From Taxillus chinensis (lineage: Eukaryota; Streptophyta; Magnoliopsida; Santalales; Loranthaceae), in NCBI GenBank assembly GCA_023512835.1, contig CM042086.1, forward strand, positions 4,131,799 to 4,195,798: 64,000 bases of DNA, read 5' to 3'. Position 1 is the first letter of the stretch. Every line of letters starts with the position of its first letter. This document shows positions 50,481 through 61,136 of the stretch, one piece after another. A program made the position numbers and the translations under genes. The notes below the pieces were generated by a model. The model had not been told where the DNA came from. It ran no database searches and saw only the letters and a program-made list of their open reading frames with translations.

Positions 50481-51289
50481 TTTTCGGGGACGAAAAGTCC
50501 AAAGGTGGGAAGGTTGTGAGGAAACTCCCTGCGGATGAGTTTGTATGGTGTTAGCGAGTGGGCGGTGGAACGTTAAACGTGTAGTAGTGTTTTATTTGTG
50601 CTTTGTTCTTTGTAGTGGTGTTTATGATGTGATTTGTTAAACGTACGTGTTGGGGATGGGCGTATATGTCGTACACCGTCGTGGCGTGAATACTTGTGAC
50701 ATGTGTTAGGTGAGGAGAACAAGGGTTGTTGGTGAGATTAGAATATGTGTTTCCTTATCATGCTTGTGTTGTATTGGGTCCGTGGGTACGTGCCTTCATG
50801 TGTGTTATTGTGTGATATCTTCATTCGCGGGTATGTGAATGGTTGTGGACGATTTGCATCAGCATGTGCATTATGGAAAGTGTATTGTCTTTTCGCGGAC
50901 GACACGTCCTATGGAGGAGATATGGAAACGCGAAACCATGATGCGTGAGCAACCCCGAGTTGTTCGAGGACGAACAATCTTAAGGGTGGAGGGGTGGTCA
51001 GTTGGCTGGTGTATTTGTATTTCCTTTCGACTTTTGACTTTAAGTTATATTGAATGTGTTAATGAAATGTGCTTGTGATGGATATTTGTGACATGTGGAT
51101 GTGTTTCCATAGATTGTGATGCATGTGGTTATGGATGTGGTGGCACTATGTTATGTGTTATTGTGTACAATGTGCGGTGTATGACCCATTTGGGTGTTGT
51201 AGCTCGCCGTGTGGCAAATGGGTAGCTTGTGTTTGTTTTCCTCGTATGTCATTTCTTTTCGAGGACGAAAAGTCTTAAGGGGGAGAGGA
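50481..51289 (+). repeat. Series of four PPT-like motifs
   Basis: Four diverged copies of a phrase of about 33 bases, TTCG(A/G/C)GGACGA followed by a purine-rich AAGG-G-GGAG part, occur at 50481-50513, 50888-50920, 50961-50997 and 51256-51289. The last directly abuts the right LTR and is the working polypurine tract (AAGGGGGAGAGGA, 51277-51289). In many plant gypsy elements this phrase is the end of pol plus the polypurine tract. Confidence 0.7.
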
Positions 51290-53203
51290 TGTAATGACCC
51301 GTGTGTAACTCGTGTGTAAGGAGTTAACCACAAACACCTTGGATGTTGGTACACAAGTTTAAGGTAAGGGATGAGCCCAAGAGGGGACTTTTGAGAGGTG
51401 CATGTGTCAAGCGATAGCGTACATTTATGCCCTAGGAAGATCTTATGCGTTCTGGCGGTTTTAAAGCTGTTTTGGCTGATCTTGGAACTCACTTTTGACC
51501 TAGTAGATGGCCTCAAACAATTGGCGTGCAAGAACAAAAGTTTCTTAGAATGAGGTCCTCTATCTACCACAAAAATTTCAGAGCATTTGGAGCTGAACGT
51601 GAATTCACCCATTTCACGTGCAAGCATATTTTTGCTCCTCAGGCCTCTACAAGATGCAAGGAGACTTGTGGTGAAGTTTGAGTGCATTTGGAGCTGCACG
51701 CCAATTGGGGAATTGGCGTGCAAATTGGCGTGCGGGTGTATTTTTGCATGGTTCCCTTGGTTTTGTCATTCTAATGATCTTTCTCCAAAGGACCATGTTG
51801 AAATTCCGAGTATTTTGGCTTATATGGGTGCGGAAAGGTGCTAACTTGTGTGATCAAAACTAGGTCGTTTTGATCCTGGGTTTACTTAATCAAAACTACG
51901 TCGTTTTGATGTGGGTGGTGTCTATATAAGGAGGGCTTGAGTTTGAGTTTAGGGTTCTTGTGTTCCTTTGCTTGGCTTCTTTGAGAGAGAGAGAGAGCTA
52001 GAGAGAGAGGGAAGGGGAGTTCCTGGTTCTTTGCCTGGAGCATCTTGCGTGGGGAGGACGGCGTTTGGCGCGGGAGCAAGGATGACCTGCTTTAAGGTAG
52101 GGGTTCCGTTTCTTCCTAATCCCTCCTCTGTCCTAGGGTCTAGGCGGATTCTGGGCAGTATCTGTTTATATATACATATGTAATCCATATAGGTGTGATC
52201 TCCTATATGGATGTTGGCCTTCGATGGCGTATTGGTGTGATTTCGAGGTTGGGTGGTTAGTGCATGTTAAGTGTTTGATAAAATGCCAGGTGTGGATATG
52301 CCTGTATGAATATGCCTGTGTGTATGCTCGAACGTGTTTGAAATAATGCCTGTGAGGCTATGTATATTCCGTGTCCGAAATAATATCTCGTGTGGCTGGG
52401 ATTGTGAGCCTGTGAATATGTGCATGCTAAGTGTTCGACGTTATTCCCGTGTGACTAAGCATATTAAGTGTTTGATGTTATGCTGTATGGTCTTATGTCT
52501 TGTGTGGTTGCTTGTACACCCGGTGGGTGTGGAAGCCCGGGACCGTTTTGTGTTAGCCTGTGAGGTTGTGGAAACTTGGCCTGAAGAGGCGGTTAAATCA
52601 CTTGGCCTGAAGAGGCGGTTAAATCACTTGGCCTGAAGAGGCGGTTAAATCACTTGGCCTGAAAGAGGCGGTTAAATCACTTGGCCTGAAGAGGCGGTTA
52701 AATCACTTGTTGTTAAAGTGTTAGCCCTGTGTGGCGATGGCGGTTGTAATTGTTGATGTGGTTGTTGTTATGTTTGTTGAAATTATTGTAACACGACACC
52801 GCACTTGTACACATGGCATGTAGATGCTAGGAGCATGGGATGGGTTGGGGAGACATGATCCCTCTTGAGCCGTGGATGCTCACCCCTCCTACTATGGTGT
52901 GCTTTCTTGCAGGAACCTACAGGCGTTAGGTGGGAACACCAAGGTGGAAGAGTTCCATTTTGTGGCTTTGTTTTGTGTTATTTGCATTATGTAATTTTGT
53001 TGAGGTATTGTAACCCCAGTGGGGAGATATTGTAATGAAGTTTGAAATATAATAAAGGCATGTGGTTTCAATTAAATAATTATATGATTTTGGTTTCTGA
53101 AAAGAAATGTGAAGTGTATATTGTATTCTACCCCTTTGTCCAAACCCGGATAAAGGGAGGGTCACGTTCCGGTCTCCTCGGGTTGGAAATCCGGGGCGTG
53201 ACA
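51290..53203 (+). repeat. Right LTR of the inner element
   Basis: 1914 bp, TGTAATGACCCG...GGGGCGTGACA. It contains the U3 palindromes (51852-51910), the TATA box tctatataag (51921-51930), a GA-rich leader, and five minisatellite copies. The phrase aataataaag-like (aatataataaagg, near 53050) may be a poly(A) signal. Confidence 0.9.
52575..52705 (+). repeat. 26-bp minisatellite, five copies (right LTR)
   Basis: Four copies are 26 bases and the fourth has one extra A (27 bases). The left LTR has only two copies. Confidence 0.95.
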
Positions 53204-53208
53204 ACCTT

Positions 53209-54435
53209 CGCCTTGATTGCATTGAGGAGCTGCAAGGAACCAAGTCGTGGATCCCTCGTATCCCTTCCTTCGTCTTCATTGATCATCGCCGAGAGCTTGG
53301 AGCGCTTCGGGCACTCAAACGCCTTGTGGGGGCCTTTGCAAAGGAAACAGGAGATCTTTGGTTTCTCCCCATCCTTGGAACTATTCGCGAAATGTTTTGG
53401 GCGAAAGTCCTTAGATGGTTGGAAGGGTCTCCCTTTTCCTTCACTTCGGTTGTCTCCCCCACGCTTCTCCTTGTGGAACCTGTTCGCCTTGGAAGTCGAT
53501 GAAGAGCTGGTGGCCTTCTCCGGCTTCTTGTATTCGATGAGTGATTCAGCCACCGCCATGGCCGACGCCAGGTCCTGTACATTCCTCCGCTGCAGCTCCA
53601 GCTTCGCCCATTGTTGCAATCCGTCCATGAAGGAAAATAATGAATCCTTCGCGGACATGTCTGGGATCTCCAAGATGAGCTCTGAAAACTCGCGGACGTA
53701 CTCCCGCACCGTGCTTTTGTGGGTAAGGCGCCGAAGTTTCGCCCGGGACTCGTCCTCCGCGTTCTGGGGATAGAACTGGGCCTTGATCTCTCGCTTGAAA
53801 TCCGCCCAATTGTCGATAATACATAGGCCGCACTCCTTATCGGCATATCGTCGCCTCCACCACACCATAGCCGAATCGACTAAGTATAGTGGAGCGGTCT
53901 TCACCTTCTTTACCTCGTTGATAATGTTCAAGGCATCGAAGTACTGCTCTATGGTCCAGAGGAAGTTGTCTAACTCCCTCGCATTCCTTGACCCAGCATA
54001 GGTCTTAGGTTTCGGCACGTCGATTTTGGAGCTGGAATGGCCGCCAACACCACCTTGGGTGACCGCCATCTTACAGAGAGACCAATCCGCCTTGATCTCT
54101 TTGATTTCCTCTTGCATCGCTAGGATTTGGGACGTGAGAGTGTCCTTTAGGCCGTCGAACCGAGAGTTCATGTCATCCATGACGGAGTTGAGAAGCCCTT
54201 GCATCCTCCCATAGCTTTCCTCACCCTCTGAGTCCAGCTTTTCGATGCTTTCAGTGTGCTCCTCGACCACCTCCATCTGTTCGGCTAATGCCAACTCCAA
54301 TTTGGCTAGCCGACTCTCCAGCGGACATGTTTCCCTCGAAACGGACTTGTCTCTCCTCCGTTCCTTAGCGTGGTGCTCCTTGTCGCGGCCTTCGTGGTCG
54401 CCACCACTAATGACAACAGATCCTCTGTTTGTCAT
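53209..54435 (-). pseudogene. Chromovirus gag
   Basis: A clean open frame from ATG at 54435 (MTNRGSVVISGGDHEG) to the insertion point at 53208. It has a coiled-coil-like Glu/Leu-rich N-terminal part, then the retrotransposon gag domain (NFLWTIEQYFDAL reading as DNFLWTIEQYF, AMVWWRRRYADKE, WADFKREIKAQFYP, REYVREFSELILEIPD). A Lys/Ser-rich linker leads to a zinc knuckle CFLCKGPHKAFEC (CX2CX3HX4C). The end at LLNAIKAKV is cut by the nested element; the protease part resumes at 45464. Upstream codons in frame overlap the primer site and lack an ATG, so the start is set at 54435. Intact except for the cut. Confidence 0.9.
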
Positions 54436-54488
54436 TTTGCACCGTCTCGAAGCTTTTAATTGTTCCACCGAACTTTTGCACCAACCGT

Positions 54489-54500
54489 GCTCTGATACCA
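54489..54500 (-). other. Primer-binding site, initiator-Met tRNA type
   Basis: The minus strand reads TGGTATCAGAGC two bases after the 5' LTR, the standard initiator-Met primer site. Confidence 0.9.
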
Positions 54501-54502
54501 CT

Positions 54503-54886
54503 TGTCACGGGGTCAACCTTTATAGCAGCTTAACCCGTGTGGCACATAGTTCCCACCCGTACGAAGGAACGCTAGGTTAGCCTAACTCGTCGCATTTGGA
54601 TCGGGACTCATCGATCCGTTGTAAAGCAATTGTGTTGGGAAGCGCTTAGCGAAAGATCGATTTAAACGAAGGTAACAAACGATTGTATTGAATGCTTGAA
54701 AACTTTACAACATCACTCCCCTACATATAGATGTTAATACTTTTCTGGCTATGTCGCCAGGAGACATCATATATGATCGAAATCTAAAATCTCTACAACT
54801 TACTCTATAAGCTAAGTACAACACTTTATAAGGGGAAATACCCCAAAATGGCCTAAGTATGCTAGGATAAGCCTCGGTCCGTGACA
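54503..54886 (-). repeat. 5' LTR of the chromovirus
   Basis: 384 bp, full length. It matches 41743-42029 except for about 97 bp missing there. Confidence 0.92.
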
Positions 54887-55322
54887 ATTGTTTCTCAATA
54901 TATTGAGAAACATTATTTACTCCATATAATTATTAAATTATATCTAAAAATTTTCTCTCACATCTCTCATTTACGTTTCCCATAGCATTAATTTTTATTT
55001 TATATTAAATTATATAAAAATTTTATTAAATAAAATAAGTAGTATAAAATATTATTTTAATAATATAGAAGCAAAAAGTAGTTTATAATTATAAATTTCA
55101 GAAAATTTGTTAGGAAGCTATTGTTAATGCTCTAAGCGAATTAAACGTTCATAAACAAACTCGCATTCGGTTCGATAAAAGATCATTTATATTATTTCAT
55201 TTTAAAAAGTTAATATTCATAAACGAAATATCTTTGTTCATAAATATAAACAAACGAACACGAACAAGCTAATATTAGATTCATTTATGTTCGTAAACAT
55301 TGATCACGAACATAACATATGT
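54887..55322 (+). repeat. Tandem duplication copy A, right part
   Basis: It continues copy A after the chromovirus. It contains the rest of the MITE (to 55132) and a hAT-like end with aacgaacacgaacaagct and cataacatatgttcg. Copy B starts directly after. Confidence 0.8.
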
Positions 55323-56044
55323 TCGTTTCATTCTCCAGTCCAGACTCCAGAGGCTAAAATCTTGTATCGTGTCTCTCTCTATCCCTCCAATCACAAACTT
55401 TTATATTTATATTTTAGGTTTGATTTTATTTTTTATTTTAATTTCATGAATGTTTGTTAAGAGTGTAGTTTGAAATTTGCATTGTATTTTTTTTAAAAAT
55501 ATTTGTTAGGAGAAAAAATATATTTTAAAAAAATGTCTGATACCAAAAAAGTTTAAATTTTTTTTTTAAAAATAAATATTTTATCGGTATAGGTAAAAAT
55601 ATAAAGAAAAATAATAATAATTTGATATTTGTGCTAAAATGAGTTTAGATTTAGAAAAAACTGAAAAGTTATTTTAAAAATAGCAAGTTTGATTTAACAA
55701 TGGTATTAAATAACTAAGGTTATAAGAGTACTTGTAGCAAATTTCCTATAGAAGTCTGTTTTTTTATATTTAGAGAAAAAAGTTAAGTATAAAATCATTC
55801 TCATAGCAGATGCTTTATATTTAACTTTCTCTATGAGGTTTGTATAGTATTTTTTAATGTATTGGGAAGCGCTATTCACTCTCTATAATTATTAAATTAT
55901 ATCATTTATATTCTTTCATTTTAAAAGGTTAATATTCATAAACGAAATATCTTTATTCATAAATATAAACGAATGAACACGAACAAGCTAGTATTAGGTT
56001 CATTTATATTTATAAACATTGATCGCGAACATAACATATGTTCG
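55323..56044 (+). repeat. Tandem duplication copy B
   Basis: 722 bases matching copy A from tcgtttcattctcc to cataacatatgttcg. It lacks about 245 bases that copy A has (the right part of the MITE and the outermost hAT-like end) and has no LTR insertion. The short shared TTCG at the junction fits a microhomology-type duplication. Confidence 0.85.
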
Positions 56045-56754
56045 TAAACATAAATAATTACGTTCGCGAACCACTATTACAAACAGATGATAACAAAATT
56101 TAAAAATAAAAAATATTAAAATAATATTTTATGCAGCCATGCTATACACCTATTATATTAACCTAATTTGCTCCTAACAGGCTTCCACCTTTTTCCTCTT
56201 CTCTTTCCTTGTTTGTTGGTATCACCACTCTCTTAATCTAATCAACATCCATCGTCATACCATGTTAATTAATAATATTTATGGTTTTAGTTGTTTTGTT
56301 TCCTTATTTTTATATGTTTTTAAAGATGATTGATATGGATTGATTTGTAGTTTTGTGTTGTTTTATCTTGAATTGTTTTTCATATAAAAAAATTTAGGTG
56401 TGTCTTACAAATCTCCAACGACAAATATGTAACCTAACAACGTTGATACACACCCTTATATCGTTGCTCAATAATTTTGTACCCATCTATCATCGATCTG
56501 TAGTTTTGCACCCATCTGCCATACGCCTAACCCATCGATCTACATCCCACGATGTTGATAGGGATAACAATGGGGCGGGTTATGTGTTATACACTTATGA
56601 GATAATCATAATTATCAAATTTTGTAGTCAATTATGTTGAATAATTATGTTGAGTTGTGTTGATACTTGTTACTTATCACTAACTTTTATGTGTATTTGA
56701 TTGTAGTCCAACGTTAATGTTGTACCATCTAACAACAATAAAGATAGGAATGGT

Positions 56755-58725
56755 GTGCAATTGCAAGATAATGTTGGCCATGAAACTCAAAGAGTAAGAG
56801 AAGGTTCAAGAAATAGAAGAGAAAATCCATTTGGGAAGAAGAAAAGAAAGACAAGTTCAAGAGTTTGGGAAAACTTTAGTGTAATAAATCTTTCAAATGA
56901 CACTAAAAAAGCAAAGTGCAACAATTGTAAAGAAGAATTTATTATGCCTCGTACTAGCATTACCACATAATTATTGTGACATTTGAAGACTTATGTTGCT
57001 TAAAAAGTTATCTTGGGAAAGGGTCAACTTTAACTCATTGTAAATTCAAATCAAACTAATGTTGGAGGTGCAAACACAATTTAAAATTTCAAATATGATC
57101 AGGCAAGGGTGAAAGAAGTTTTTTTCCCATATGCTTATGGTTCACGAGTTGCTATTTAATTTTGAGAAATATGAATTGTTTATTGTGTTTATGAGAATCA
57201 ATATCCTACATTACCAAAAAAATCACATATGCATATGCAAAACAAGATTATTTGGTAAGTTATGAGTTACAAAAAGAAAGGTTGATGTGTGAATTGCAAG
57301 ATATTAAAAGAATTAGTATCACAACTGATTTATGGAAATCAAGTCAACAAATTCATTACATGGGGACAGGTCACTATATTTGGAAATATTAAATATTATA
57401 TAAAAGAGTTTTTAATTTTGTTGGTGTTCCTCCCCTCATTTCAAAATATCAGTTGTTGATGCCCTTTTCTTGTGTTTTCAAGAATGGGGTATTGAAAATA
57501 ATATATGTTCAATGACAGTTGATAATGCTAAATATAATGATGTTGTGTGAATTTAGTAACAGAAAATATGTTTTTTCAAAGAAGCTTGATTTGAATGGAG
57601 AGTTGTTTCATGTTTGTTGTTGTGTGCATATACTCAATATCATAGTACAACATAGTCTTTTTGATATTAAGGATAAGCTTGAAAATGTTCGTGAAAGTGC
57701 TAGATTTATTAGGGCTTCAGGAGGCACGCTTTAATAGCTTTAAAGAAATTGCCATCTAAAAAGTTTGTGCTAGATTGTTATACTAGATGGAATGCAACCA
57801 TTGACAACTTGTTGGCTATCTTTCATGAAGTCGTAAATTTAATATCATGTGTGTAAATTTACTTTCTTTATTTTTCATTATATTTGATTATAATATGATT
57901 ATAACTTATAATTGTTTTATTATAAAATTTATAATTCACCTATCTTTTTTTAAATTTTATATGTTGTAATAGATGGTGAGTATCCAATATCCATTTTGTT
58001 TCTACCTGAGTTATGGAGGATAAAGGAGGTGTTGGATGAAAAAATTATCTATGGGAGTGCTTTCGTGTAATCAATGGCTATGAGAATGAAGATAAAAGTA
58101 TTGAGATAATTGTAATCTATTACTTTCTATTGTCTTGTGTTGGATCTAAAAAATAAAATAAAACTTATTGAATTTTGTTTTCCCTTGATATATCCTCAAT
58201 CTGAAGCTTTTACTCATATTATTATGATTAGCAGTAAATTGAGTGATCTTTATTGTTCTTATGTTGCTTCACACATAGTTGAAGATGTTGTGGGTGATGG
58301 TCAACATAATAGGCTTGATTTTAATAGTCTTTGGAACCCCAGTGGCAATGGTAATAGTGGGTAGGTGAAGAGCATCTTGAGTGGTAAAAATAAATTTGAT
58401 AATTTCATTAGGAATATAGATATATTACCAAAATGTGAAATCATAACTTGATGTGTACTTAGATTATGGTGTTTTAATTTGTAAAAATTCTAGTTTTAAT
58501 GCCTTGGGATGGTAGGAAGTAAATAATCTTAAGTAAAGTATTTTATCGAAGTTGGCATGTGACATTTTATCTATTTTGGTCACTACTGTTGCATTTGAAG
58601 AAACATTTAGTGTAGGTACTAGGGTAATTGACACCTATTATGCCTCTTTGGGAACCAAATTTGTTTAAGCTCTAATGTGTGGAGAGGATTGATTTCGATC
58701 TTTGTATGAAATCAAGAGAAAAATC
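56755..58725 (+). pseudogene. hAT (Ac-like) transposase relic
   Basis: Broken frames follow the order of hAT transposases. A BED zinc finger has SRVWENFSVINL and AKCNNCKEEF (near 56865-56950). The catalytic region has ISITTDLWKSSQQIHYM (near 57310), WGIENNICSMTVDNAKYNDV (near 57490), LNGELFHVCCCVHILNIIVQ (near 57590) and a CYTRWNATIDNLL block (near 57780). MLDLKNKIKLIEFCF is near 58137. The C-terminal dimerisation region has CDILSILVTTVAFEETFSVG near 58560-58620. Several stops and frameshifts exist. Reading the blocks as exons of one live gene is unlikely. Confidence 0.8.
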
Positions 58726-60229
58726 AAAGTAAGTTTCATATCTAATATTTATATGCAATTTATGTTTGATTAAGATATTCAATTACATATTAACTTATGT
58801 TTGTGTTTATGTTCATTATAATTCTAACAAATCAAGGATGAAGTCAATGAGCTTTTCCTATCTTCAAGAATGGTTTATTTAAAAATTGTCACAGTAAGTA
58901 TAGAGGTTTTTCTTTGATGATTTTTCCATATGTATTTGTCTTTTGTTTTTATTCAATTGGAAACATGGATTGCAAACTTCAATTTGTCTTATGTTTTTCC
59001 CCACCTGTATTTGATTTTTGGATCTTAAAAGCTACATGTTACAGTAAAAAAAAAGTTTGTTTAAATTGTCTGCCAAAAATTGCATGTTACGACAAACTGC
59101 ATGTTACAACAAAATTGTCTAAAATGTATGTTTTAAATTGTTTAGCTAAGAAAATTTTGTATTATTGTCCAAATAGTATGTCTTAAGTTGCATGTAATTA
59201 CATCTTACTAATACTATTGGACGGTTAGCGTGGAAATGTAGTCCTTTTGTGACTGAAATGGTTTGTCAATTTCATAGACAATGAACATATTCATTTCTAA
59301 GAGAGCAATTTTGCAGATCAATTTTAATTTGTTACACTTGTTACAGTTCAAACCAAGATATACTTTGGGGTGAATGTCATAGATATTCTTTTCCATCAAT
59401 TCTGTCAAATAATCTGCAGCTTTATATGTCTGTGAATTCTTTTCAATGGTATGGGATAGGTTGAATTTATATAATTTAAAGTTTTTTGGTTTAATGTGTT
59501 CACTGAATAGATCATGGATGAGAAATCTATAGTTGATTTCATTTTCATGGAGAAGGGGAAATATGTTTTTTGCTTTTATTGCAATGAGTTTTCCAGATTT
59601 ATATATGCATTTTCTGATAAAACATAATTTTTAACGGTATATTTTGTAAAGATGTGTTAACTTATATTTTTAAGCTTTTATGATTGAATTGTATATGTAT
59701 TTTCTTAATTTGTCAATTCTAAACTAGTTTTTTTGGACTTTTGTTTATTTAATTTGTTATTCATTTGTTTTTTTTAGAAATGTTGATTTGATGACTTGCT
59801 GCTATTATCATAGATGTGCTCATGTTTAATTGATATGCTGAATTGATTTATCTATATGGAGTTAGCCATGTTGAATCAATATGTTATTGTTATCATTCCA
59901 TTTGATGCTTTTTGAAAGTAATATCTTATAATCTTTGTTGATGATTTGATAGTTTACAGTTATTTCTTCTAAATTTGATATTTGTTTTGTAGCGGCCTGC
60001 TGCCCTATTACTGACTTACTACTATTTTGAGATTCTAGATTACCATCATTTGAGAAATGCTTTTGCAGTTCTATTTACTGTGTAATTTTGCTAGTCAATG
60101 GGTTCATGCTTGGCTCTTAGATTTTTCTTCAATTGTATTGTATGAATTCTTGTTTTGTGTGTAAAACTTAATTCTCTATATGATGATATATATTTTTATA
60201 TGTTAATTTTTGTAATTATAATTTTGAAT
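58726..60229 (+). other. AT-rich 3' interior of the hAT element
   Basis: No coding sequence is recognised. Short ORFs here are chance. Confidence 0.5.
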
Positions 60230-60600
60230 AAAATATTTATGTTCACAAACAAATAACGAATGTACATTGAAGTTCACGAATAAATGAACGAATATGTTTG
60301 TATAAATATTGGATAATTAGTGTCTTTATTGATGAATAGTCAAACGAACTAACGAATTGCATCTCACGAACAAACAAATTTATAAAGATATAATGTTTAC
60401 GAACACGATCGCTAATATATTTATGAATCTCGTTTGCAAACTAATGTTTATGAGTTATTCATTAACATTAACGAGTTGTTCGCAAATTCTAACAAACAAG
60501 CTCGAACTAAATAATTTAGTGTTTGTGTTTAGTTTGATTCATTAAAAACAATATTAAGTCGAGCTCAAACACTTTAGTGTGTTCGGCTCAGCTCAATTTG

Positions 60601-61136
60601 TTTGTATGAATTTTATTTTTTAAAAAAATTATTTTTTTTTAACATAACTTTAACTTTTATTGGTACAATTTTTAAATATTGTTCATGTAAAATTTTAAAA
60701 TAATCAACTTAAATATTTTAGTTCGTCATGTTTGACCCGTTTATAATTTAATATTATTGATTTTTAATTAGTAAATTATCAAATCAGTTAGTATAAGCAT
60801 ATTGAGATAACATTAATAGTTTAATGAGTAGTCTGACTTAACACCTATAAAAGCATAGTTAACCCCTTCTAGCAGTGATAGAAAGTGCAAATGAAGCTTT
60901 ACGATTGAAGAGTTTGGTTTTCAGCATGTCTGCAAGAAGAAATTTGTCTGTAGCCGCGTGATATACAGTCAACATATATATCTGGTTATCTGAACTGACT
61001 GATTGACAATCTCTTGCTTGCCGCCTTCCTCAGGTGACAAAACACAAACGTTTCTTGACACCATCAACTATTATATATATAAAATAAATATCGTAGCTCG
61101 ATACAAAACAAAGTAATTAATTAAATAAATAAATAA
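60601..61136. other. 3' flank of the LEA_2 gene
   Basis: AT-rich DNA with the probable 3' untranslated region of the LEA_2 gene (minus strand). No other gene is seen. Confidence 0.5.

Larger units (their letters stand above)
46815..51289 (+). other. Interior of the inner LTR element, no recognisable coding
   Basis: No gag, protease, RT or integrase motif was found. Between 46890 and 47185 there is a two-copy imperfect repeat (gtgcaactctga, ttgagcatg, actgtgtgcttg), each copy bounded by an A-tract. A short open stretch near 47742-47933 (EDWLNELGTKQNSSEARRRA) is GC-richer and might be a gag relic. From about 49000 the plus strand is very rich in G and T with few C. Confidence 0.6.
45470..53203 (+). 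mobile_element. Non-coding LTR element nested in the chromovirus
   Basis: A 7.7-kb insertion in the gag-protease junction of the chromovirus. It starts TGTAATGACCCG, ends GGGGCGTGACA, and has the 5-bp duplication ACCTT (45465-45469 and 53204-53208). LTR pieces are 45470-46814 (left, incomplete) and 51290-53203 (right, complete). A polypurine tract next to the right LTR sets plus orientation. The 4.5-kb interior has no recognisable gag or pol and is strikingly G/T-rich on this strand. It is a large non-autonomous (LARD-like) gypsy element or a heavily decayed one. Confidence 0.88.
41743..54886 (-). mobile_element. Ty3/gypsy chromovirus (minus strand), split by a second LTR element
   Basis: LTRs lie at 54503-54886 (5') and 41743-42029 (3'). 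An initiator-Met primer site is next to the 5' LTR and a polypurine tract next to the 3' LTR. ATTG (4 bp) is shared at both flanks (41739-41742 and 54887-54890). On the minus strand the order is gag, protease, RT, RNase H, integrase, chromodomain. Short LTRs, a single gag-pol order and a chromodomain suggest the Reina/Galadriel group. Several frameshifts and a stop make it defective, and the 45470-53203 element separates gag from protease. Without that insert the element is about 5.4 kb. Confidence 0.9.
41615..55132. mobile_element. PIF/Harbinger-like MITE split by the chromovirus
   Basis: The left arm GAGCACTAGTAGCAGATTTCC starts at 41615 after TAA. The right end, reverse-complemented GAGCATTAACAATAGCTTCC, ends at 55132 before TAA (55133-55135). 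Removing the 41743-54886 insertion leaves an element of about 370 bp, of the same type as the MITE at 15553-15946. Confidence 0.7.
55133..60600 (+). mobile_element. Decayed hAT element with transposase relic
   Basis: Both ends are rich in short GTTCA(C/T)GAAC / GTTCGT-type motifs in both orientations (about 55140-56080 and 60230-60600), typical hAT subterminal repeats, with a transposase relic between. Exact tips and the 8-bp duplication were not identified. The left end takes part in the tandem duplication at 55323. Confidence 0.65.

Noticed and set aside
52575..52705. Regular 26-bp repeats, CRISPR-like at first glance
   Set aside because: Units are directly abutting without spacers, inside a plant LTR; it is a minisatellite.
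56755..58364. Reading the hAT blocks as exons of a living domesticated transposase
   Set aside because: Stops and frameshifts fall inside conserved blocks and no consistent GT/AG introns remove them.
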